This document shows, piece after piece, positions 38,251 to 47,301 of a stretch of 64,000 bases of DNA. Under the pieces are notes generated by a model. That model made no database searches. It was given only the letters and a program-made list of their open reading frames with translations, and was not told the DNA's origin. Each line of letters starts with the position of its first letter. Within the stretch, counting starts at the first letter, position 1. Source of the stretch: Flavobacterium cupriresistens (GTDB lineage Bacteria > Bacteroidota > Bacteroidia > Flavobacteriales > Flavobacteriaceae). The stretch is taken from assembly GCF_020911925.1 (NCBI RefSeq), contig NZ_CP087134.1, positions 806,001 through 870,000 on the forward strand, given 5' to 3'. The position numbers and the translations under genes are program-made.

Positions 38251-39780
38251 TTATTGTATTACTTTAGGATATAGTATCTGATACTTTCCTAAATTAACTC
38301 CTTTTAAGTTTGATCCGTACTTAAGATTGATCTCCTCTATAAATTTATTTGCAATCAATGCATACCCTCTTGGTGACGGATGCACACCATCTAAAGAAAA
38401 GGTTCCTCCGGTTACAAACGTCGATGTCATGGTGTAGCCATCTGCAACAATTCCACCACCAGATGACAACTGTGTCATCACTTTCTTTGCATCAACAAAT
38501 GCTAAGTCGTTAGCTTTTGCGGCAGCTTCAATAGTTATATTATAAGCATCTGTCGCCACTTTGATTTCATCTATTTCGGTTGGAATAAGGACAAACTTGT
38601 CCTGTAACGGATAAGTAATTCCAAACTTGTCTAATGGAGCCGGTGGCGCCATTCCAATTCCTGAATTAGTAGCAGTCGGAGCTGTCCCGATAGCCGATCT
38701 TGTGGTTAAAAGCACTAAATCTGTTACTGTAGCCTGACGTGCCTGACCAAAAACAGCACCATAAAAAGCTGCGGTTTGCGCACCTACAATAGGCGTAAAA
38801 GCAGCCGTAAGCTGTGCTCCCAAATTAACCAGAGATTCATCTTTTATCAACAACGGATTCGGATCTGTTACAGACAACAATGCAATCCTGCCCTCAGCTC
38901 CCAATCCCTTTAATACTTTATTCAAAGGTCCGTACAATTGTGCATTAAGCGCATTAATAGTAGCCGTTCCAACAGCAGCATTCCCATTACCCAAAACCGA
39001 AATTGTTAATGGATTATAAGGAACTGTTGTAAAATGCGGCAGTGTATTGATATATGGCAAGTTTGCCACAACTCCTTTCTTCCCGTTTTTAGATAATTCT
39101 GTTGCCAGATTTTTGTAAACTGCATCAAAAGTAGCAGGAGCAGTAATCGGGTTTGATCCGTCTCCACCAGTTGTAGCATATCCCAAAACATCATTACCAC
39201 CAATCCACAAAGAGAAAAAAGTAGGATTTTGAGCCAAAGCATCTGCCAAAACAGTTGCGGTAGGCGAAGACGCTATTCTACCGAAATAAGGATTGGCAGT
39301 AGCATATCCGGCAAACGCTAAATGCGTTGCTTTTGCACCCGGAATACCCATATTACTAAAAGCTCCGGTCAAATGTGTACTAATATCTGTACCCGAAATA
39401 CCACTTACCGGAACAGGCGTACTTGTTGCTACATCCAAATACAATCTAACACCAAGTGACGGCACCTGAGCACCTCCCGAAGAAAACCCTCCAAGATTGT
39501 CCGCCATAAAAGGAGTTGAGAAAACACCTCCTCCTACTAATGCAAATTGCTGTGCCAGTATATTTGGATAGGCATTTGTCTGACCTGCTTTAAACAAAGC
39601 ATTATCTGAAAAACCAGCCGCAAAAGAATCTCCTAAAGCTACGTATTTCGAAAAATTAGCTGTCCCCGAGGTCAAGGGCTGTCCATCAGATGAGTTTACT
39701 ACAGCCGCAGTATCATCATCGCTATTACAGGCCATAAAGGTAATCGAAACCAATAAAAGCCATTTGAAATTTTTTATCAT
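38251..39780 (-). CDS. SGNH/GDSL hydrolase family lipoprotein
   Basis: A 509-aa lipoprotein with a lipobox ending FMAC-N near residue 18. The SGNH blocks are visible: GDSFAAG near residue 50 (nucleophile Ser), the GGNDVL block near residue 197, and DGVHPSPRG near the C-terminus with the catalytic Asp and His. The enzyme is longer than simple GDSL esterases, with an insertion in the middle. It follows a TonB-dependent receptor gene by 85 bases on the same strand. It probably acts at the outer membrane on an ester-containing substrate that the receptor imports or senses; the substrate is unknown. Confidence 0.85.
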   Translation of the reverse strand: MIKNFKWLLLVSITFMACNSDDDTAAVVNSSDGQPLTSGTANFSKYVALGDSFAAGFSDNALFKAGQTNAYPNILAQQFALVGGGVFSTPFMADNLGGFSSGGAQVPSLGVRLYLDVATSTPVPVSGISGTDISTHLTGAFSNMGIPGAKATHLAFAGYATANPYFGRIASSPTATVLADALAQNPTFFSLWIGGNDVLGYATTGGDGSNPITAPATFDAVYKNLATELSKNGKKGVVANLPYINTLPHFTTVPYNPLTISVLGNGNAAVGTATINALNAQLYGPLNKVLKGLGAEGRIALLSVTDPNPLLIKDESLVNLGAQLTAAFTPIVGAQTAAFYGAVFGQARQATVTDLVLLTTRSAIGTAPTATNSGIGMAPPAPLDKFGITYPLQDKFVLIPTEIDEIKVATDAYNITIEAAAKANDLAFVDAKKVMTQLSSGGGIVADGYTMTSTFVTGGTFSLDGVHPSPRGYALIANKFIEEINLKYGSNLKGVNLGKYQILYPKVIQ

Positions 39781-39865
39781 GATTTAGTATGTTTTATAAT
39801 TATCCTTTTCCGAATTCGAGATTCCAAAAAGCGAATAAAATGTTTGTTACGTCCGTTAATTCAAA

Positions 39866-42700
39866 TTATGGATTGATTGTCCAAGAAGCAAAATACTGTT
39901 GGCCGATTAATCCGGCACCAAGTACCTGAGCATATTCTTTTCCTCCAATATTTGCAGCTCCTAATTTTACAACTGATTTTAGTTTTGGAAGTGCATAGTT
40001 AATCTGTGCATCAATTACAGTAGCCGATTTGATTATACCATCAGCAAATGTTGATTCCCATTTGTATTCACTGTTCCATCTTCCGCTAACATTAAATCCG
40101 AAGTTTTCGAATAATTTCTCATTCCCAACAGATACTTTCACTCTGTGTTTCGGTGTATTGAACCCAGCTTCAAAACTTGGATCTTTTGCCTGATCAAAGT
40201 CAAATTGAGCATAGTTGTAATTCACACCTAATTCGTAATCAGCAATTATTTTTTTAGAAAGACCAACACCAAACCCAAACGATTTAATCTCAACATCTGT
40301 ATTGGTATACAACTGATACGCTCTGTAATTCCCGTTCTGAAGTGCATGAATTGACTTAAGAAACTCAGGATTTGGCACTCCCCCGGAAGCAGTAGGCGAA
40401 TCTTGCGCAGTACCGTAATATGGCGCCACCACATTTAGATTCCCAATAAAGTGATTATAGATATTGTAATAAGCATTAAGATCAATAGAAACATCATTAA
40501 TAAAGGAACGATACCCAAGTTCAAATGCCTTAACCTCTTCCGGTTTAACATAATCAACATTTGTTTTTCTCAAAAGCCCTAATGCACCACCAGGATTACT
40601 TCCGGCTAATGCACTAAAAGCATTTACAGAACTTGCTGTATATGAATTACCATAAGCATTTTCCCCATTCATTATCGCTGTTGGTCCACCAGCATAAATC
40701 TGACCTTGCGTTGTTGAAACACTTAAAGTCTCAGTAAAACGCAATAAATTATCCGGTGCAGAACCTAACAACACCGCATTTCCAACATTAAATCCAATAT
40801 ACTGATCTTGAGTGGATGGATTTCTGAAACCGGTTTGGAATGATCCTCTGAAATTATGATTCTTTTTCTCTCCTCCTGAATAAACCAAAGACACCCTAGG
40901 AGAAAGATTACCATCGAAATTTTTTGATTTATCATAACGAATAGAACCCGTAAATTTCAATCTTTCATCTAAAAACTTTTTCATCACCTGTGTATAGGCA
41001 CCATATTCACTATAATTAATAGGCCCATCTGCATCTGTATAAATCCTACCGTGAGAATTTAACTCATACAATCTATAAGATCCTCCGACTTGAATTTCAA
41101 CAACTTTTATCAAATCCTTAAAATTATAATTTAAATCAGAATGGTATATTCTTGAATTATCAACCAGTTTTGAACCTGTAAGCACACTCTCATCAGCAAT
41201 TACCTGATTAAAAGCATTCTTAAACGCTGATGTTCCCGGTAAAAAACGCCCTGTATCCGCAGTAGCTCTTGCAGCTGCATGAGCATTTTCAGGCGTCATT
41301 CCCCCTAAAGTTGCTTGCGCATAAGCTCCCGCATACTGACCAAACCAAGTTTTATCATCTTTCCATTTTCTGTTTACATTAATCCCTGTAAATACCATAT
41401 CATAAGAATGCCCACCATCTTCTGAAGTTGTGTATCCTCTCAAGAAAAAGTTTCTTCCTTTAAATTCGATTTTATGTTGTTGCATAAAAAAGTCATTTAA
41501 GTAATATCTATTCGCTCCTTGATAAACCGCATTTCCGGTACCAAATTTACTTTGCCAGATAATTTCTAATCTGTCATCTCCAAAAGGTCTTCCGTGTAAT
41601 GAAAAATCAATTTTAGTATTTCCGGCCTTGTTGTTGGTAAGATCAATTTCGTTATAACCTGTTCTACTAACATTTGTATTTGGCAACAAATTCACAGCAG
41701 CTGCCGGCAATAGACCTAAAGCAGCTAAAGACTGTCCTACGCCTTTTATATTTGTAGAAACTTCGTCTCCGTATACATTTATTCCATCATAGTTAATATT
41801 GCTTCTGTCAATTCCTGCAATTGTTTTATCATTATAATTTGTAGCATACCAATCTGTAGCTTCCATATAAGTAAAGTTGGCTTTGGCAGCAAAATATTTA
41901 TTAAACGCATGCGAAAATCGCACCCCAAAATCGTAGTAATTATTTACTCCTGCAGCATCTTGTGAGGTCATTCCGTATTTAAAATAAGCAGATACCCCTT
42001 GATAATTGAATGGACTCTTACTATTCATAAATAAAATTCCGTTAAAAGCATTTGCTCCATACAAAGCAGATGATGCACCCGGCAACAACTCAACACTTTG
42101 AACATCTATTTCGGAAACACCTATTAAATTCCCTAAAACGAAATTCAAAAGAGGAGATGAATTATCCATACCATCTACCAATTGCATAAAACGGGTATTG
42201 GCTACAGTCGCAAAACCTCTTGTATTGATTGATTTAAAAGACATACTACTGGTATTCATCTGTACTTCTTTCAGGTTTTCCAAACCATCATAGAAAGAAG
42301 GAGAAGCTGTTTTCTTAATATCCTGAATTCCCATTCTTTCAATAGTTACCGGAGATTCAAGCACTCTCTCAGGAGTTCTGGAAGCAGAAACTACGATCTC
42401 ATTCAATTTAGTTTCTTCTTCTTTTAACATTACCTCTATTTTTTGATTCAAGGAGGTTACATTAATTGTTTTAGCCTCAAAACCTACAGCCGTCACTTTA
42501 ATCGTAAAAGGCGGTTTAGTAGAGACATTCAATTTAAATGTACCATCAAAATCGGTAGAAGCTCCGGTAGAACTTCCAACCACGACAATATTAGCACCTG
42601 GGATTGCTTGCCTGTTCGCATCGGTAACAGAACCGGTAATTGAATTCTGCGCAAAAGATATTCCGCTGAAAAACAACATAATTAATAAATAGACTCTCAT
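39866..42700 (-). CDS. TonB-dependent outer membrane receptor
   Basis: A 944-aa outer membrane protein. A signal peptide (ends GISFAQ) is followed by a carboxypeptidase-regulatory-like domain (SITGSVTDANRQAIPGAN), then a plug domain at about 110-235 (VVSASRTPERV, ELLPGASSALYGANAFNG) and a long beta-barrel. The C-terminus ends FASWTINP. It lacks the SusC-style length and a SusD partner. It is followed by the SGNH lipoprotein, likely one operon. The imported ligand is unknown; a lipid or esterified compound is a guess from the neighbour. Confidence 0.92.
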   Translation of the reverse strand: MRVYLLIMLFFSGISFAQNSITGSVTDANRQAIPGANIVVVGSSTGASTDFDGTFKLNVSTKPPFTIKVTAVGFEAKTINVTSLNQKIEVMLKEEETKLNEIVVSASRTPERVLESPVTIERMGIQDIKKTASPSFYDGLENLKEVQMNTSSMSFKSINTRGFATVANTRFMQLVDGMDNSSPLLNFVLGNLIGVSEIDVQSVELLPGASSALYGANAFNGILFMNSKSPFNYQGVSAYFKYGMTSQDAAGVNNYYDFGVRFSHAFNKYFAAKANFTYMEATDWYATNYNDKTIAGIDRSNINYDGINVYGDEVSTNIKGVGQSLAALGLLPAAAVNLLPNTNVSRTGYNEIDLTNNKAGNTKIDFSLHGRPFGDDRLEIIWQSKFGTGNAVYQGANRYYLNDFFMQQHKIEFKGRNFFLRGYTTSEDGGHSYDMVFTGINVNRKWKDDKTWFGQYAGAYAQATLGGMTPENAHAAARATADTGRFLPGTSAFKNAFNQVIADESVLTGSKLVDNSRIYHSDLNYNFKDLIKVVEIQVGGSYRLYELNSHGRIYTDADGPINYSEYGAYTQVMKKFLDERLKFTGSIRYDKSKNFDGNLSPRVSLVYSGGEKKNHNFRGSFQTGFRNPSTQDQYIGFNVGNAVLLGSAPDNLLRFTETLSVSTTQGQIYAGGPTAIMNGENAYGNSYTASSVNAFSALAGSNPGGALGLLRKTNVDYVKPEEVKAFELGYRSFINDVSIDLNAYYNIYNHFIGNLNVVAPYYGTAQDSPTASGGVPNPEFLKSIHALQNGNYRAYQLYTNTDVEIKSFGFGVGLSKKIIADYELGVNYNYAQFDFDQAKDPSFEAGFNTPKHRVKVSVGNEKLFENFGFNVSGRWNSEYKWESTFADGIIKSATVIDAQINYALPKLKSVVKLGAANIGGKEYAQVLGAGLIGQQYFASWTINP

Positions 42701-42950
42701 TTAGTTAGTTTTTGTTAGTTTATACTACCAAAATACAAATAATTTCCATATGTATAAAAAAATGTTAAAATAAACTGATATTCGACATGTTTTAATTGAT
42801 AATTATGACGATTTAGCAATGCCTTTTATTAAATTAAAATCAAATAATAAACCCTATGCAAAACAATTACTATGCACACATATTATTTTTGAAGGAAAAA
42901 TTACGGATTTACTAAAAATACACCGTTCAGAAAAAAAATCTGATAATAAA
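42701..42950. other. AT-rich intergenic region
   Basis: About 250 very AT-rich bases upstream of the TonB receptor, ahead of the glmS-tail remnant. I see no gene. No sequence fitting TTG-N19-TAnnTTTG was found for the receptor gene. Confidence 0.4.
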
Positions 42951-43045
42951 AAAAAGCGAGACCTAAATCTCGCTTTTTTAACATTTAATATATTTTAATC
43001 TTTTATTCTATTGTAACTGATTTTATTAGCTACGTGGTTGACTCA
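42951..43045 (-). pseudogene. Remnant of the glmS 3' end and its terminator (copy A)
   Basis: These ~95 bases match 43761-43862, the real end of glmS plus terminator. The terminator hairpin is identical (AAAAGCGAGA, cctaaa, TCTCGCTTTT). The coding tail is recognisable on the minus strand (NVSQPRS for NVDQPRN, then SVTIE for SVTVE) but carries a 1-base deletion and stop codons. Homology ends abruptly at acatta on the inner side and at the A-run on the outer side. It looks like a displaced, decayed original glmS tail. Confidence 0.8.
42952..42980 (-). terminator. Terminator in the glmS-tail remnant
   Basis: The 10-bp stem (42952-42961 with 42968-42977) is identical to the glmS terminator at 43763-43788 and would now terminate the 155-aa orphan gene. 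Confidence 0.8.
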
Positions 43046-43069
43046 CATTATTATATATATTTGAGCTTT

Positions 43070-43537
43070 CTATTTTTTTCCTAACCTTTCAAATTTACCT
43101 ATTAACTCATTTAACAGTACAACTTCCTCACTATTAATCAATCCTTCTTGCTGGTAGGGTACTATCACATCTATTACAAAATCATATTCACGAATGTTAT
43201 TAATCTTTTTTCGCTTTAGGATTTTCAACATCTTATTCTCTCGTTTATAAGGCAAGTTTTGCTTTTTTATTTCTTTCCAAAATTCCTCAACACAATTACC
43301 ACCACCTTCTTGAAAGTATATAAACACATCATTAATCACATATTTCAAACTCTTCAAAGTCTCATATCGTGGTTCCGGGTTTAAAGCTCTTTCTCTACAT
43401 TCTAAATAAGCTTCTACAAAAACATCTAATGTTTTAGTGTCCCACTCATTAGGTGTATAATTTCTAAAACAATAAATCGCAATATCAATTACCTTACTTA
43501 TAGCATTCTTTGCATTTATATAACTATCTTTTGACAT
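43070..43537 (-). CDS. Orphan protein inserted behind glmS
   Basis: A 155-aa soluble, helical protein I do not recognise. It is rich in Lys, Glu, Asn and aromatic residues, with no signal peptide or membrane segment. Features are an N-terminal helix (INAKNAISKVIDIAI), a YTPNEWDTKTLDVFVE stretch, a GGGNCVEEFW segment and a charged C-terminus (LNELIGKFERLGKK). No catalytic motif is visible. It lies between two copies of the glmS 3' end, on the same strand as glmS, and is the only gene there. A cargo or immunity-type protein delivered by integration is possible, but nothing in its sequence proves a function. Confidence 0.7.
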   Translation of the reverse strand: MSKDSYINAKNAISKVIDIAIYCFRNYTPNEWDTKTLDVFVEAYLECRERALNPEPRYETLKSLKYVINDVFIYFQEGGGNCVEEFWKEIKKQNLPYKRENKMLKILKRKKINNIREYDFVIDVIVPYQQEGLINSEEVVLLNELIGKFERLGKK

Positions 43538-43760
43538 GTACTTTTCTAAACTAATAAACTTCCCGACTTAATTCCTTACAAAACCTACACTTTTTTAAAC
43601 ATTTCCGCACTCACCTAAGACATCACCAGTTCTTATTTTAATTATTTCAACCTCTCTTATTATACAGCATGATGACCAGATAATAATTAAAAACCTAAAT
43701 ACTCCCAGACATTTTATTAATCAAAAAGAAAACAAAAAAATGCGACAAAAGTTTGCCACA

Positions 43761-43788
43761 AAAAAAGCGAGACCTAAATCTCGCTTTT
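43761..43788 (-). terminator. glmS terminator (copy B)
   Basis: AAAAGCGAGA (43763-43772), loop cctaaa and TCTCGCTTTT (43779-43788) lie about 25 bases beyond the glmS stop codon, with a T-run on the minus strand. Confidence 0.85.
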
Positions 43789-43812
43789 CTAAAATCTATA
43801 TGTTTTTAGTAT

Positions 43813-45663
43813 CTATTCTACTGTAACTGATTTTGCCAAATTACGTGGTTGATCTACATTACATCCTCTCATTACTGCAATATAGTACGAAAGTAACTGC
43901 AATGGTATAGTAGTAATTAGCGGAGATAAAGCATCCGAAGTTTCCGGAATTTCGATCACATAATCCGCTAACTCGCGAACCTGAGTATCTCCCTTAGTCA
44001 CAACAGCGATAATTTTACCACTACGTGATTTAATTTCCTGGATGTTACTAACGATCTTATCATAATGACCTTGTTTAGGTGCAATTACAATTACCGGCAT
44101 ATGCTCATCAATCAAGGCAATTGGACCGTGCTTCATTTCTGCCGCCGGATATCCTTCTGCATGAATATAAGAGATCTCTTTAAGTTTTAAAGCACCTTCA
44201 AGTGCCACAGGGAAATTATATCCACGACCTAAATACAAACAGTTTGGAGCATCTTTAAAAGCTGCTGCAATCTCTTTTGCACGATCGTTTGTTTCTAATG
44301 CTTCGGCTACTTTCTCTGGGATTATCTCTAATTCCTGTAAGTAGGCATGAAAATCACTATTTGACAAAGTCCCTTTAGCTTTACCTAATCGCAAAGCAAT
44401 CATTGTCAAAACCGTAATCTGAGTTGTAAATGCTTTAGTTGAAGCTACTCCAATTTCCGGACCTGCGTGTGTATAAGCACCTGCATGGCTCTCTCTTGAA
44501 ATAGAAGAACCTACCACATTACAAACTCCGAATACAAAAGCACCGTTTTCTTTTGCTAATTTAATAGCCGCCATAGTATCAGCCGTTTCTCCTGATTGAG
44601 AAATAGCGATTACCACATCATCTTTATTAATGATCGGATTACGGTATCTGAATTCAGAAGCATATTCTACTTCAACCGGAATACGAGTGAATTCTTCAAA
44701 GATATACTCAGCCACTAAACCGGCATGCCAAGAAGTTCCACAAGCCACGATTAAAATACGCTTTGCATTTAAGAATTTCTCAATATTATCCTCAACACCA
44801 GCCATCTGAACAATTCCTTCATTTGCATGAAGTCTTCCTCTGTATGTATCCTTAATTACACTTGGTTGCTCGTAAATTTCTTTTAACATAAAGTGATCAT
44901 AGCCTCCTTTTTCAATCTGCTCCAAATTCATCTGAAGCTGCTGAATGTAAGGATCAACCAAAGAATCATCCTTTATTTTTCTAACTTTAAGTGGTTTATG
45001 CAATCTGATGTTTGCCATTTCACCATCCTCAAGATAAATTGCATTTGACGTATACTCAATAAAAGGAGATGCATCAGAAGCAATAAAAAATTCACCTTCT
45101 CCAACACCAATAGCCAAAGGGCTACCTAGTCTTGCCGCCACAATTTCATTTGGATTCTTTTTATCAAAAACCGCAATTGCGTAAGCACCCACAACCTGAT
45201 TTAAAGCAATCTGAACTGCTTTACCAAGCTTGATACCTTCATTTTTCTGCACTTCTTCAATCAGATTTACCAATACTTCTGTATCCGTATCCGATTTAAA
45301 AGTATAGCCTCTTTTTATTAATTCTTCTTTAAGAGGTGCATAATTCTCAATAATTCCATTATGAATAATTACCAATTCTCCGGAATTAGAAAGATGTGGG
45401 TGCGAATTCACATCATTTGGCACCCCATGAGTTGCCCAACGGGTATGTCCGATTCCTATAGTTCCGTTTGTACTAAATCCTTCTTTAGTCTTAGCTTCAA
45501 GATCTGAAACCTTACCTTTTGTTTTACAAAGTTTTATGCTATCCTGGCCGTCATACAACATAACCCCGGCACTATCATATCCTCTGTATTCGAGTCGTTT
45601 TAATCCCTTAATAATAATAGGATACGCCTCTCTATGACCTATATATCCAACAATTCCACACAT
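43813..45663 (-). CDS. glmS: Glutamine-fructose-6-phosphate aminotransferase
   Basis: A 616-aa enzyme making glucosamine-6-phosphate, the entry to peptidoglycan and LPS amino sugars. The N-terminus MCGIVGYIGH gives the Cys1 nucleophile of the class II glutaminase domain after Met removal. GHTRWATHG and the acid loop DTDTEVLVNLIE follow. Two SIS domains occupy about 290-430 and 460-600 (CGTSWHAGL, SQSGETADT). The tail is DQPRNLAKSVTVE. It starts 9 bases after the DUF4270 gene. Its last ~40 bases and terminator are duplicated 811 bases downstream. Confidence 0.97.
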   Translation of the reverse strand: MCGIVGYIGHREAYPIIIKGLKRLEYRGYDSAGVMLYDGQDSIKLCKTKGKVSDLEAKTKEGFSTNGTIGIGHTRWATHGVPNDVNSHPHLSNSGELVIIHNGIIENYAPLKEELIKRGYTFKSDTDTEVLVNLIEEVQKNEGIKLGKAVQIALNQVVGAYAIAVFDKKNPNEIVAARLGSPLAIGVGEGEFFIASDASPFIEYTSNAIYLEDGEMANIRLHKPLKVRKIKDDSLVDPYIQQLQMNLEQIEKGGYDHFMLKEIYEQPSVIKDTYRGRLHANEGIVQMAGVEDNIEKFLNAKRILIVACGTSWHAGLVAEYIFEEFTRIPVEVEYASEFRYRNPIINKDDVVIAISQSGETADTMAAIKLAKENGAFVFGVCNVVGSSISRESHAGAYTHAGPEIGVASTKAFTTQITVLTMIALRLGKAKGTLSNSDFHAYLQELEIIPEKVAEALETNDRAKEIAAAFKDAPNCLYLGRGYNFPVALEGALKLKEISYIHAEGYPAAEMKHGPIALIDEHMPVIVIAPKQGHYDKIVSNIQEIKSRSGKIIAVVTKGDTQVRELADYVIEIPETSDALSPLITTIPLQLLSYYIAVMRGCNVDQPRNLAKSVTVE

Positions 45664-45672
45664 ATATATTTA

Positions 45673-47280
45673 TTAATTTGGTTTCGTGTAGTAAACTTCA
45701 AGCCTCAACCTTTTAGCCTCAGGAACCGTGGATGTTCCTCCAAACAATACTGTTCCTAACGGACTTATAACGGATGCTTTTGGCGCATCAGTAATAAAAT
45801 TATTTTTCAATTTCAATTTATTTGAACCGGCCGTACTTATATCTCCGGTAACCACCAAGCCCAATTTAACATTAACTGCCGTAGTGTTTCTTATAATATT
45901 TCGAATATGATTTGTTAGCCTGATTTTATAAGTAGTTCCCTTTTTACTGGTAGGATCAACATTAATTATACCACTATACACTACTTTCCCCATCGCTGCT
46001 CCACTACCGGTAGCATCTGTTAAATAGTCTAAAATAGGGGTGTTATTTGTTAAATCATACAAATAAATTCTTTTAGGTTCACGAGTACCAGCTGTTGCAT
46101 CCGGTATTCCAAGCATCTTCTCTGAGTCAATATGAAAAACTAAATTAGCTTCATTAACCATCCATTTTTTTTCTCTAATATCTTTTAAGTTTGAACCAAA
46201 ATCCTTAAGCTCAATAATAGCGAGTGATCCCTGACCTCCTTTTAAATAAAGAGATTCATCGCCAAGAATTTCATTTTTTGAATCTAATGCGCTTTGATAA
46301 GTCGGTACCTTAGCATCATTCAACAAACTTGCTGTTGCACCACTTAGGTTAATAACCATAGATTTATCCTCTGTTGTAGCTTCCGGATCCGTAGTGCTAT
46401 CCGTTTTCACTTTGTATTTTATCGTAATTTTCCCTTGCGCAAAATTCAACAAAGCCATATTTCCAGGACTACCGCCTGCTTTTTCAACTTTAAAATACAA
46501 GCCTTTAAAATACTGTTGAAACACATCTTGCGAAGAAAGATTTGCAGCAGTCGCTTTTAAAATTTTAGTTTTAAAAAATTCCTTATTCAAATTCAGACGC
46601 ATTTGGGGAATAGCTTTAGTTGTAGTTATCACACCCGTCGTCGGGTCTCTTACATCATCAGAACGCTCAGATGAATCAAAAAAGAACTCCGCATTTTGTG
46701 ACTTATCGCCACTATCATTCAAAAGTTTACCGCTATTCACCTGATCTTTAAACGTGTTAAAATCAGCATTTTGATCTGTATAGTACAACTGTGCAAACTG
46801 AGATCCGTTATCAAAATAAGAAGAACGCATTTGAACACCTGATTCATAAACACTTAATTTAAACTTTTCTCCGGGTTTACCATAAATAGAATCTAACACA
46901 TAAGTCGTTACACCATTATTAGTACTTGTTGCATGGCTAAAATAAGGGATAGATAGTGTTACCGTTTCAACTTCCGGATTAGGATCCTTACTAATAGTCG
47001 GAGCGTAACTCTCAAGTGCAACCTGAGTAGCATAACTCGCTGTTCGCTCTCCAAAAACACCATCGTTATAAATACCTAAAGCACTATTTGTGAATGCATT
47101 TGACTGAATCGGGCTAATTTCCTGATCGTAAGCCACAACATCGTATTTTTCAGATTCTAATCCGAAATGATTATCTCCAATCAAATCGTCGCCAATGGCG
47201 TTAAAATCTTTGTCACAAGAATATAAAAGAACAACTGATGCAATTAATAGCGTTTTCTTAAAAAAAGAAGTATTATACAT
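45673..47280 (-). CDS. DUF4270 family lipoprotein
   Basis: A 535-aa surface or outer membrane lipoprotein with a lipobox at VLLYSC-D. The N-terminal signature SCDKDFNAIGDDLIG and the later NPEVETVTLSIPYFS match DUF4270, a Bacteroidota family of unknown function. The rest is beta-rich with repeated charged loops and a C-terminus LRLEVYYTKPN. It sits between the glycogen-synthase-like gene (21 bases upstream) and glmS (9 bases downstream), so it is in their operon. An envelope role is suggested by this context. Confidence 0.88.
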   Translation of the reverse strand: MYNTSFFKKTLLIASVVLLYSCDKDFNAIGDDLIGDNHFGLESEKYDVVAYDQEISPIQSNAFTNSALGIYNDGVFGERTASYATQVALESYAPTISKDPNPEVETVTLSIPYFSHATSTNNGVTTYVLDSIYGKPGEKFKLSVYESGVQMRSSYFDNGSQFAQLYYTDQNADFNTFKDQVNSGKLLNDSGDKSQNAEFFFDSSERSDDVRDPTTGVITTTKAIPQMRLNLNKEFFKTKILKATAANLSSQDVFQQYFKGLYFKVEKAGGSPGNMALLNFAQGKITIKYKVKTDSTTDPEATTEDKSMVINLSGATASLLNDAKVPTYQSALDSKNEILGDESLYLKGGQGSLAIIELKDFGSNLKDIREKKWMVNEANLVFHIDSEKMLGIPDATAGTREPKRIYLYDLTNNTPILDYLTDATGSGAAMGKVVYSGIINVDPTSKKGTTYKIRLTNHIRNIIRNTTAVNVKLGLVVTGDISTAGSNKLKLKNNFITDAPKASVISPLGTVLFGGTSTVPEAKRLRLEVYYTKPN

Positions 47281-47301
47281 GTTTTATAATAATGTTAAAA
47301 T

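Noticed and set aside
42951..43862. Tn7-family insertion behind glmS
   Set aside because: No TnsABCD-type gene is present, and Tn7 does not duplicate the glmS tail. A different integration or duplication event fits better.
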